From CAZHDI01 sp964531285 (GTDB taxonomy: Bacteria; Pseudomonadota; Alphaproteobacteria; JAJFIK01), in assembly GCA_964531285.1 (NCBI GenBank), contig CAZHDI010000109.1:1-11161 (forward strand): a DNA stretch of 11,161 bases, written 5' to 3'. A program made the translations under genes and the position numbers. Under the pieces are notes generated by a model. It was not told the DNA's origin. It saw only the letters and a program-made list of their open reading frames with translations, and did no database searches. Positions 1-6,141 of this stretch are shown piece by piece. How positions within the stretch are numbered: the stretch's first letter is position 1; every line of letters starts with the position of its first letter.

Positions 1-371
1 CCACGGGTAAGCGCAAGAACGCGGTGGCCCGCGTCTGGATCAAGCGCGGCACCGGGCAGATGACCATCAACGGCCGGGATGTGGCGATCTATTTCGCGCG
101 CCCCGTGCTGCGGATGATCCTGAGCCAGCCCATGCAGGTCACCGACCGTCTGACCCAATACGACGTGGTCTGCACGGTGGCAGGCGGCGGTCTGTCCGGT
201 CAGGCCGGTGCGGTGCGTCACGGGATTTCCCGCGCGCTCACCTATTATGAGCCGGATCTGCGTCCGGTTCTGAAGAAGCACGGCTTCCTGACCCGCGACC
301 CGCGCGTCGTGGAGCGGAAAAAATACGGCCGCGCCAAGGCCCGCCGCAGCTTCCAGTTCTCCAAACGCTAA
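1..371 (+). CDS. rpsI: 30S ribosomal protein S9, 5' end missing
   Basis: This is the C-terminal 122 residues of ribosomal protein S9. The reading frame is open from base 3 and the start codon lies upstream of the window; the GTG at base 24 is an internal valine, not the start. S9 binds 16S rRNA in the head of the small subunit, and its C-terminal tail reaches the P-site tRNA. Family hallmarks are visible: TGKRKNAVARVW at the left edge, the GGGLSGQAGAVRHGISRAL block in the middle, and the basic tail KKYGRAKARRSFQFSKR ending in the typical SKR. No frameshift or missing block is seen. In alphaproteobacteria rpsI normally follows rplM, which would lie just outside the window. argC starts 11 bp after the stop, so the two are probably co-transcribed. 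Confidence 0.97.
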   Translation, partial: TGKRKNAVARVWIKRGTGQMTINGRDVAIYFARPVLRMILSQPMQVTDRLTQYDVVCTVAGGGLSGQAGAVRHGISRALTYYEPDLRPVLKKHGFLTRDPRVVERKKYGRAKARRSFQFSKR

Positions 372-376
372 AGGAG
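371..376 (+). promoter_or_regulatory. argC ribosome binding site overlapping rpsI stop
   Basis: AAGGAG lies six bases before the argC ATG, and its first A is the last base of the rpsI TAA. The overlap and the lack of room for a promoter support the 383 start and co-transcription of argC with rpsI. Confidence 0.8.
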
Positions 377-382
377 ATCCCG

Positions 383-1438
383 ATGGCGGCCTCCTCCATA
401 CCGGTCGCCATTCTCGGGGCGAGCGGCTATACCGGTGCCGATCTGGTCCGCCTTCTGGCGGGCCATCCGCACACGGATATCCGTATCCTGACCGCCAACG
501 CCCATGCGGGCAAAGCTTTGGGCGCGGTTTTTCCGCATCTGCGCGACGCCACGCTCGCGCCGATCCAGGCCCCCGGTCTTATCAAAATCGAGGATGCCGA
601 CTGGGACACGGTCGAAACCGTGTTTTGCGCGCTGCCGCACGGGACCACCCAGGCCATCATCAAGGCCCTGCCGGAGCGGCTGAAGATCGTCGATCTGTCG
701 GCGGATTTCCGGCTGCGCGATCCGGACCTCTACGCCAGTACCTACGGCCAGCCCCATACCGCGACCGATCTTCAGACCGAGGCGGTCTACGGATTGACCG
801 AACATGCGCGCGGCGCCCTGGGCAATGCGCGGCTGGTGGCCTGTCCCGGCTGTTATCCGACCGCGACCCTGCTTGCGTTGCTGCCGCTCCTGAAGAGCGG
901 CGCCGTGTCGGGTGAGGACATCATCATCGATGCCAAATCGGGTGTGTCCGGCGCGGGCCGTGGGCTGAAGGAAGCCAATCTGTTCTGTGAGGTCGCCGAG
1001 GCGATCCACCCCTATGGCATCGCCACCCATCGCCATGCGCCCGAGATCGAACAGGAACTCGGCGCCGCGCTCGGGGCGCCGGTGACCGTGAATTTCACGC
1101 CGCATCTGGTGCCCATGAACCGCGGCGAACTCGTCACCTGCTATGTCCGCCTCACCGGCGATTGGGCCGAGGCCCGCCGGGCGCTCGACACGGCCTATGA
1201 GGGCGAGCCCTTCGTGCATGTGCTGCCCGAAGGCCAGGTACCCGCCACACGGCATGTGCGCGGGTCTAACCATTGTGTCATCAATCTTTTCAAGGACCGC
1301 CTGCCGGGCCGGGCCATTGTGGTCGCGGCGATTGACAATCTGGTCAAGGGCTCCAGCGGTCAGGCCATCCAGAATTTCAATTTGATGCAGGGTTTGCCCG
1401 AGACCACCGCCTTGACGGCCCCGCCGCTGTTCCCGTGA
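383..1438 (+). CDS. argC: N-acetyl-gamma-glutamyl-phosphate reductase
   Basis: ArgC carries out the NADPH-dependent reduction of N-acetyl-glutamyl-5-phosphate to N-acetyl-glutamate-5-semialdehyde, the third step of arginine biosynthesis, in the cytoplasm. The 351-residue protein has the normal family length and architecture. The N-terminal dinucleotide-binding motif GASGYTG is at residues 12-18. The catalytic cysteine is in PGCYPT (Cys157), and the conserved HRHAPE block (216-221) provides the active-site histidine, probably His218. The C-terminus DNLVKGSSGQAIQNFN followed by GLPET and a final LFP is typical. The ATG at 383 is supported by a good Shine-Dalgarno sequence at 371-376. Linkage to rpsI recurs in alphaproteobacteria and suggests co-expression with the translation machinery; no arginine operator is apparent. 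The TGA stop is followed directly, in the same frame, by a VOC-protein remnant. ArgC itself ends where the family normally ends, so it looks complete. Confidence 0.97.
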   Translation: MAASSIPVAILGASGYTGADLVRLLAGHPHTDIRILTANAHAGKALGAVFPHLRDATLAPIQAPGLIKIEDADWDTVETVFCALPHGTTQAIIKALPERLKIVDLSADFRLRDPDLYASTYGQPHTATDLQTEAVYGLTEHARGALGNARLVACPGCYPTATLLALLPLLKSGAVSGEDIIIDAKSGVSGAGRGLKEANLFCEVAEAIHPYGIATHRHAPEIEQELGAALGAPVTVNFTPHLVPMNRGELVTCYVRLTGDWAEARRALDTAYEGEPFVHVLPEGQVPATRHVRGSNHCVINLFKDRLPGRAIVVAAIDNLVKGSSGQAIQNFNLMQGLPETTALTAPPLFP

Positions 1439-1618
1439 TATATTGACGATGAAACGGTGGCATTTGAGGTCGACGATCTCGATGCGCTGGCGACCGATCT
1501 GAAGGCCAAGGGCGTCACCTTCGACATGGACATCTTCCACAGCCCCGTATGCCGCATGGCGGTCTGCCGCGATTCCGAAGGCAACGGTCTTCTGTTGCAT
1601 CAACTGAAGGCCCACTAA
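1439..1618 (+). pseudogene. C-terminal half of a VOC/glyoxalase-fold protein (remnant)
   Basis: An open stretch of 59 codons ending in TAA reads YIDDETVAFEVDDLDALA, then DLKAKGVTFD, then SPVCRMAVCRDSEGNG and LLLHQLKAH. This is the second beta-alpha-beta-beta-beta module of a glyoxalase/bleomycin-resistance (VOC) protein: the AFEVDDLDA strand-helix start, the DLKAKGV helix, and the closing RDSEGN turn with an LHQ strand. VOC proteins normally have two such modules in about 120 residues; the first is absent. The stretch begins right at the argC TGA and is in the argC frame. A GTG at 1457 is a conceivable start but has no ribosome binding site in front. The final strand has leucine where many VOC enzymes carry a metal-binding glutamate (ELHQ), though some VOC subfamilies also lack it. 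I read it as the stump left by a deletion or rearrangement; a short expressed single-module protein is less likely. Confidence 0.72.
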
Positions 1619-1640
1619 CAAGATTCATGGACGGGACCAA

Positions 1641-1651
1641 GGGAGAGGAGG
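1641..1651 (+). promoter_or_regulatory. ribosome binding site of the SRPBCC gene
   Basis: The purine run GGGAGAGGAGG stands five bases before the ATG at 1657. It decides the start upstream of the repeat array, so that the HDDQ repeats are part of the protein rather than leader sequence. Confidence 0.7.
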
Positions 1652-1656
1652 CGGTG

Positions 1657-2342
1657 ATGACCGACGGACCTCACGACGACCAGTCTCACGACGACCAGTC
1701 TCANNNNNNNNNNNNNNNNNNNNNNNNNNNNNNNNNNNNNNNNNNNNNNNNNNNNNNNNNNNNNNNNNNNNNNNNNNNNNNNNNNNNNNNNNNNNNNNNN
1801 NNNCTCACGACGACCAGTCTCACGACGACCAGTCTCATGATGATCAGCCCAAGGATGTCTGCTGGACCTGTGTCGTTGTGCCCGTGGCGCCGCCGCGGGC
1901 CTTCGAGCTGTTCGCCGGGCGCTTTGCCGATTGGTGGCCCCAGGATTACACTTTTTCGCGCGGTGCCCTCGACATGATCGCCATCGAGCCGGAGATCGGC
2001 GGACGGTGTATCGAGCGGGACCGGGACGGGGAAGAGACTGTCTGGGGCCGGGTGCGCGTTTGGGCGCCGGCGGAGCATCTGGCCTTTGCCTGGCATATTG
2101 GGCCGGACAGCGCGCTCATCGACGATGACGCCAAGGCGAGCCTGGTGGATGTGCGGTTCACGCCCACGGGCGACGGGCGCACCCGCATCGATCTGGCCCA
2201 TCGGGATTTCGCCAACCACGGCGCGGGCTGGGAGACGTATCTGTCCCAGATGAAATCCGAATATGGATGGCCGTTGTGTCTGGGGCGGTACAGGGATCTG
2301 GCGGATGGGGAAGGCAAGGCGCCGGAGTCTCCGGCGTTGTAA
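1657..2342 (+). CDS. SRPBCC (AHSA1-type) protein with N-terminal SHDDQ repeats, interrupted by an assembly gap
   Basis: The protein starts MTDGPHDDQSHDDQSH, enters a run of unsequenced bases, and continues after it with HDDQSHDDQSHDDQPKD and then a compact domain of about 150 residues. That domain looks like an SRPBCC/START-like fold of the AHSA1 group: VPVAPPRAFELF at the first strand and helix, FADWWP, EPEIGGRCIERD, WGRVRVWAPAEHLAFAWHIG, VDVRFTPTGDGRTRIDLAHRDF, and a C-terminal helix GWETYLSQMKSEYGWPLCLG. Such proteins form a hydrophobic cavity; substrate and reaction cannot be predicted here. The parts before and after the gap are in different frames only because the gap is written as 100 N. 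If the 15-bp repeat is perfect, the missing length is 11 bp plus a multiple of 15, and the frame is then continuous, giving at least about 198 residues. There is no signal peptide. A VOC remnant ends 38 bp upstream. Confidence 0.82.
1669..1847 (+). repeat. in-frame 15-bp tandem repeat encoding (S/P)HDDQ
   Basis: The unit TCTCACGACGACCAG is repeated head to tail with no spacer. Two units and five bases of a third are visible on the left of the assembly gap, and three units (the first lacking its leading T) on the right. The first unit begins CCT instead of TCT, giving Pro for Ser. The last unit is TCTCATGATGATCAG: three third-position changes but the same amino acids. The total copy number is unknown because the assembly stops inside the array; about six units is the simplest closure, and five or many more are possible. 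Confidence 0.95.
1704..1803. other. assembly gap of exactly 100 N
   Basis: One hundred consecutive N lie inside the tandem repeat. This is a conventional placeholder for a gap of unknown size, so its length carries no information. It leaves the two sides of the gene out of frame (100 is not 2 modulo 3), and automatic callers would probably split the gene or start it downstream at the internal ATG at 1878. Confidence 0.97.
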
Positions 2343-2377
2343 CGGACATGCCGCGGCACTCATAACAGCGGCACAGC

Positions 2378-2384
2378 GAGGAGG
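2378..2384 (+). promoter_or_regulatory. ribosome binding site of the secreted-protein gene
   Basis: GAGGAGG lies eight bases before the ATG at 2393. It supports that start, which opens directly into a signal peptide. Confidence 0.7.
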
Positions 2385-2392
2385 ATAACGAC

Positions 2393-3271
2393 ATGCGGGT
2401 GATCGGTTCCATGATGATGCTGGCCGCGCTGGGGCTGGCAGGCGGGGCGCATGCCGGCGAGCCGCGAATCCTGTCGGCCTATTTCGGTATCGACGACCTG
2501 CCGATATCGGACAATGCCGCGCCGCGCGGCCAACGCTGTCAGGTGGACGGCGACCTGGACGGTCTGCCGATCGTGCTCAGCCATGAGGTCGATCAGGATA
2601 CGCTGGAGCCGGCGCATTTATCGGTCGTAACGCAAAGCGGGGCGCGCCTGACCCCGGTTTGTGCCATGATGGCCCCCGCCCAGGAGGAAAACGAGGACCG
2701 GACGATATTGATGCTCGGCGAATTCGGGACGGCTGAGTCCGATCCGCCGGTCCGCGTCGAGATCGTCGGGCCGATCATGACGGAGGCGGACGGTGCTCAA
2801 GGGGCCGTCAGCCTGCAAGGGCTGGCGTCACCGGCGGTCACCGATGTGGCGGATGGACCGTTCCTGGTCTTCGCCGAGGTGATGCCGGCGGCCGAGTGGG
2901 AGGTGAGCGATACATCGGACGGCCCGGATTGTCCGGCCGATACGACCGCTCAGATTTTGCGTTTGACCTGGGCGGGCGGCATCACTCAGGAGGCCACCGA
3001 GCCGGGCCTTTACCCGCCGGGGCGGGGCGATGAGCTGGGCCCGGAGCAATACGCCCGGATCCATGTGGTGCTTGCCGGTCCGGACGGCAGCGAGCGCATG
3101 GCGAACCCGTTCTATATCGGCGACCGGTCGGACGGCGACAACAATAATGATCTGTGTCTGGATGATGCGGGCACACCGCTGCGCGTGCGGGTCGAGGCCG
3201 GGACCGTGACCGATCCCGGCAATGACTGGAATCCCGAAACCGAGATTACGGTGTCGGGCGCGGGGCGTTAA
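2393..3271 (+). CDS. secreted acidic protein of unknown family
   Basis: I do not recognise this 292-residue protein. It begins with a signal peptide (MRVIGSMMMLAALGLAGGAHA), with likely cleavage after Ala21 at an AHA motif. No lipobox cysteine and no further membrane segment are seen, so it should be periplasmic or released. The mature protein is strongly acidic and appears to be rich in beta strands. Residues about 48-130 contain a pattern like a bacterial Ig-like domain (VDQDTLEPAHLSVVTQSG, then a VRVEIVG strand); this is only a resemblance. Residues 245-258 hold an Asp/Asn-rich loop, DRSDGDNNNDLCLD, that could bind calcium. The mature part has four cysteines (49, 90, 180, 255), enough for two disulfides. 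Upstream, the SRPBCC gene ends 50 bp away on the same strand, so the two may share a transcript. The TAA stop overlaps the stop codon of the convergent phaC. Confidence 0.8.
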   Translation: MRVIGSMMMLAALGLAGGAHAGEPRILSAYFGIDDLPISDNAAPRGQRCQVDGDLDGLPIVLSHEVDQDTLEPAHLSVVTQSGARLTPVCAMMAPAQEENEDRTILMLGEFGTAESDPPVRVEIVGPIMTEADGAQGAVSLQGLASPAVTDVADGPFLVFAEVMPAAEWEVSDTSDGPDCPADTTAQILRLTWAGGITQEATEPGLYPPGRGDELGPEQYARIHVVLAGPDGSERMANPFYIGDRSDGDNNNDLCLDDAGTPLRVRVEAGTVTDPGNDWNPETEITVSGAGR

Positions 3272-5085
3272 CTCTTGACCTTCACATAGGAGCCCGGCGC
3301 AGGCTCGATAATGTCGAGCTTGCCGTCTCCGGGATGGCGCGCCGGGACCTTCTTGCCGGACCGTTTGGACAGCCAGCCATGCCAGTCCGGCCACCAGGAC
3401 CCGGCATGCTCTTCGGCATCCGCCCACCAGTCCTCGACCGAGTGGGGAGCGCTGTCATTGGTCCAGTACATATATTTCTGTGCATCGGGATGATTGATCA
3501 CCCCGGCGATATGGCCTGAACCGGCGCACATGAACCGCACCGGTCCGCCGAAGAGTTGCGTGCTCTTGTAGACCGACCGGTATGGGGCGATGTGGTCGTC
3601 CTTCGAGGCCTGGAGATAGACCGGGATGCTGACCTTCGACAGGTCGATGGCCTCACCGCCCATGGTCAACGCGCCGCGCGCCAGCTTGTTATCGCGGTAG
3701 AACTCCCGCAGATAGAACATCTGCATTTTGAGCGGCATCCGGGTCTGATCTGAGTTCCAATAGAGGAGGTCGAACCGGCGCGGGTCCTTGCCCAACAGAT
3801 AGTTGTTCACCACGAACGACCAGATCAGATCATTGGCCCGCAGAGCATTGAACGTGTTTGCAAGGCTCACGCCTTCCAGGAACCCGCCGGCGGCCTCCAT
3901 CTGATCCTCGAGCGCTTCAAGCTGATCGTCATCGATGAAAACCTTGAGTTCTCCGGCCTCGGAGAAGTCGGTCTGCGCCGCAAAGAAGGTCGCCGACGTG
4001 ATGCGCTTGTCGCCGCGCTTGGCCATATGGGCCAGGGTGGCGCTCAGGAGCGTGCCGCCGATGCAATAACCGATCGTGTTGATGCCGGTCGCGCCCGTTG
4101 CGGCCTGAACCGCGTCGAGCGCCGGATAGACCCCCTCGGTCATATAGTCCTCGAAGGTCTTGTCCGAAAGTGCGGTATCCGGATTGACCCAGGACACGAC
4201 GAACACGGTATAGCCTTTCGCCACGGCCCATTTGATAAAGGAGTTTTCCGGACGCAGATCGAGAATGTAGAATTTGTTGATCCAGGGGGGGAAGATCAGC
4301 AGCGGCTTGTCATAGACCTGCTTGGTCGTCGGCGCATACTGAATAAGCTGGAACAGATCGTTCTGGAAAACGATCGAGCCAGGCGTTACCGCGATGTTGC
4401 GGCCCACTTCGAAATGGTCGAGATCGGTCTGGCGGATCCATAAGGTACCGTTGCCGCGCTCCAGATCCGCCAGCAGGTTCTCCAGTCCGCGCACGAGATT
4501 TTCGCCGTTGGAGGTCAGCGTCTCGCGCAGCACCTCCGGATTGGTCAGCACGAAATTGGTCGGCGACATGGCATCGGCCATCTGCCGGGCATAGAAGGTG
4601 AGCTTTTGCTTGGTGTGCGGATCGACATCCTCGATCCCCGCCACGGTGTCTTCGAGCCATTCGGCGGTCAGCAGATAGCTTTGCTTGATGAAGTCGTAGA
4701 CTTGGTTTTCGGCCCAGTCCGGATGGCGCCAGCGCTTGTCGCCGCGCTCCGGGCTGATGACCGGGTCGACATCGACCCCGAGCATGCGTTGCCAGGCGGT
4801 CTGCCACAGGGCGACCTGGCCCTGCCAGAGCTTGGCCTGGGCGGCCCATGCGGCGGCGGGATTGGCGGCCATATGAGTCAGGAAGCGCGAGAACGTCTCG
4901 GCGACACTCAGGCTGTCCCGGCGCGTGGTGTAGGACTTGCCTTGCTTGGCCATGAAGTCCGACAGCGCGTGATGGCTCTGGATCGCGGCCTGCGCCAGAT
5001 TGCGCGAAAATTCCGCCGGGTCGGGCAACGGGAAGGGCGGTTCGTCGTTCTTGTTGTCGTTGGACATGTCTTCTGCGTGTGCCAT
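3268..5085 (-). CDS. phaC: class I poly(3-hydroxyalkanoate) synthase
   Basis: PhaC polymerises (R)-3-hydroxyacyl-CoA into polyhydroxyalkanoate on the surface of storage granules. At 605 residues it has the length of class I enzymes, which work without a PhaE or PhaR subunit. The N-terminal PhaC_N region includes DKRWRHPDWAENQVYDFIKQ. The catalytic alpha/beta-hydrolase part follows, with the modified lipase box GYCIGG holding the nucleophile Cys341, then Asp497 in KDDHIAP and His525 in GSGHIAGV. The Asp-His spacing of 28 equals that of the Ralstonia (Cupriavidus) enzyme. The C-terminus WWPDWHGWL, VPARHPGDGKL and APGSYVKVKS is typical. The ATG at 5085 has no clear Shine-Dalgarno sequence; Met7 (ATG at 5067) is an alternative start. 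No phaA, phaB, phasin or phaR is present in the window, so it stands alone here. It runs convergent to the secreted-protein gene and divergent from the L,D-transpeptidase. Confidence 0.97.
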   Translation of the reverse strand: MAHAEDMSNDNKNDEPPFPLPDPAEFSRNLAQAAIQSHHALSDFMAKQGKSYTTRRDSLSVAETFSRFLTHMAANPAAAWAAQAKLWQGQVALWQTAWQRMLGVDVDPVISPERGDKRWRHPDWAENQVYDFIKQSYLLTAEWLEDTVAGIEDVDPHTKQKLTFYARQMADAMSPTNFVLTNPEVLRETLTSNGENLVRGLENLLADLERGNGTLWIRQTDLDHFEVGRNIAVTPGSIVFQNDLFQLIQYAPTTKQVYDKPLLIFPPWINKFYILDLRPENSFIKWAVAKGYTVFVVSWVNPDTALSDKTFEDYMTEGVYPALDAVQAATGATGINTIGYCIGGTLLSATLAHMAKRGDKRITSATFFAAQTDFSEAGELKVFIDDDQLEALEDQMEAAGGFLEGVSLANTFNALRANDLIWSFVVNNYLLGKDPRRFDLLYWNSDQTRMPLKMQMFYLREFYRDNKLARGALTMGGEAIDLSKVSIPVYLQASKDDHIAPYRSVYKSTQLFGGPVRFMCAGSGHIAGVINHPDAQKYMYWTNDSAPHSVEDWWADAEEHAGSWWPDWHGWLSKRSGKKVPARHPGDGKLDIIEPAPGSYVKVKS

Positions 5086-5116
5086 GGATCGGACCGTTCT
5101 TACTTATCACGATTGA

Positions 5117-5145
5117 TTTCAAGGCCCCTGTCCTGTCTGTCTAAT
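5117..5145 (+). promoter_or_regulatory. candidate sigma-70 promoter for the transpeptidase unit
   Basis: TTTCAA (-35, three of six consensus bases) and TCTAAT (-10, five of six) are separated by 17 bp in the 123-bp divergent region between phaC and the transpeptidase gene. The predicted start of transcription would be near 5152, about 57 bp before the ATG. The match is moderate and unproven. Confidence 0.35.
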
Positions 5146-5208
5146 GGACTCTTGGGGCGTCCGGCAAGGGTGCGGCGCGCCGGATAGGCGAAGTCGGAGG
5201 CGCAAGGC

Positions 5209-6141
5209 ATGGCGGAACGGGTGTTGGAGATACGGCGGTGGATCGCGGCTGGATGTGTTGGCATCGCGCTGGCCGCGACAGGCCCGGTTCTGGCGGCGCC
5301 GGCGCCGGCGTCCGATGGGGCCGATCATGCGCCCGAGACCAAACCCGATCCCGTGGACAAACCCGATGGCGCGGCGCTGCCGGTCGGTGTTCTGGAAGAC
5401 CTGATGTCGGGCGATGAGATTTTCTCAGAGTTCCTGGTCGAGCCCGATCTCAAGGCGCCGCTGCCCAAGGTGCATTTGAATGCAGTGAACCACACCCTGC
5501 CGACGGACGGCGCGACCCTGCCGGTCTCTCCCGAAGCCCGGGTTCTGGAGATGGTACCGGCCCATCTTCACGATCATTTCGACATGTATCTCTATGTCTC
5601 GAAGGCCGTGGAGGGCGTGTGGGCCCAGCAGATGTTCGTCTTTGAAAAGCCGGACGGCGCCGCAGGGCGGGACCTCGCGCTGACCGCGCGGCTTCAGGTG
5701 TCCACCGGGCGCGAGCAGGAAGAGCGCTACTGGACCGGCACGCCGACCGGCCTGTTCCGCCTTGATAAGGACCGCTTCTTCGAGGAGGCATGGTCTTACC
5801 AATGGGACGGGGTGGCGATCCCCTGGTCGATGTTCTTCGATTATTCCTACCGGACCCGCAAATCCGGTTACGCCATCCATGCGGCGATCCCGGAATTCGA
5901 GAATGCCCTGGGCCGGCGCGCCTCGGCGGGCTGTATCCGGCTGTCCATGGAGCATGCCGAATGGCTGTTCAAACGGGTGCGCACGGAATTTGCTGGGCCG
6001 ATGCCGGTGTTCCCGTTCGATCACGAGGTGGGCCTGACCAAAACGGACGGTACGGTAAGCCGTGACGGTGAGGGCAATGTGGTGATGACACCGGGCTATA
6101 AAGTCCTGGTGGTCATCGACGACAAGGTGGTGCGGCCATGA
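5209..6141 (+). CDS. exported L,D-transpeptidase (YkuD domain)
   Basis: Proteins with this domain form or edit peptide links in peptidoglycan (3-3 cross-links or attachment of envelope proteins) through a catalytic cysteine in the periplasm. The 310-residue product starts with a signal peptide: basic start, hydrophobic stretch WIAAGCVGIALAATGPVLA, likely cleavage after Ala29. A proline- and aspartate-rich linker follows to about residue 55. The YkuD core spans about residues 120-305, with TGTPTGLFRL at about 180, the upstream histidine His224 in YAIHAAIP, and the active-site block SAGCIRLS with Cys242 and Arg244. Most family members have SHGC; here the His is Ala. The start at 5209 has GGAGG eight bases upstream. 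The next gene overlaps by four bases (ATGA). The exact reaction within the family cannot be fixed from sequence. Confidence 0.88.
   Translation: MAERVLEIRRWIAAGCVGIALAATGPVLAAPAPASDGADHAPETKPDPVDKPDGAALPVGVLEDLMSGDEIFSEFLVEPDLKAPLPKVHLNAVNHTLPTDGATLPVSPEARVLEMVPAHLHDHFDMYLYVSKAVEGVWAQQMFVFEKPDGAAGRDLALTARLQVSTGREQEERYWTGTPTGLFRLDKDRFFEEAWSYQWDGVAIPWSMFFDYSYRTRKSGYAIHAAIPEFENALGRRASAGCIRLSMEHAEWLFKRVRTEFAGPMPVFPFDHEVGLTKTDGTVSRDGEGNVVMTPGYKVLVVIDDKVVRP

Noticed and set aside
368..1621. A 417-codon minus-strand open frame across argC and the VOC remnant
   Set aside because: It is a shadow of argC by codon bias, without recognisable domains.
1669..1847. Direct repeats as a possible CRISPR array
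   Set aside because: The 15-bp units abut without spacers, keep an open reading frame and have no cas genes nearby. This is a coding tandem repeat.
1549..1977. An open frame running through the N stretch from 1549
   Set aside because: It survives only because N codons are not read as stops. After the gap it is in the wrong frame relative to the SRPBCC domain.
1878..2342. A shorter SRPBCC gene starting at the ATG at 1878
   Set aside because: That ATG arises only by reading after the gap. The same frame extends upstream through the HDDQ repeats to the ATG at 1657, which has a strong ribosome binding site; no such site precedes 1878.
3290..3306. Hairpin GAGCC-N7-GGCTC near the convergent gene ends, as a terminator
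   Set aside because: It lies inside phaC, has a short five-base stem and is not followed by a T-run on either strand.
5086..5208. A promoter for phaC on the minus strand
   Set aside because: I tried TTGCCG and TTGAAA as -35 boxes, but no -10 at proper spacing matched well enough to report.
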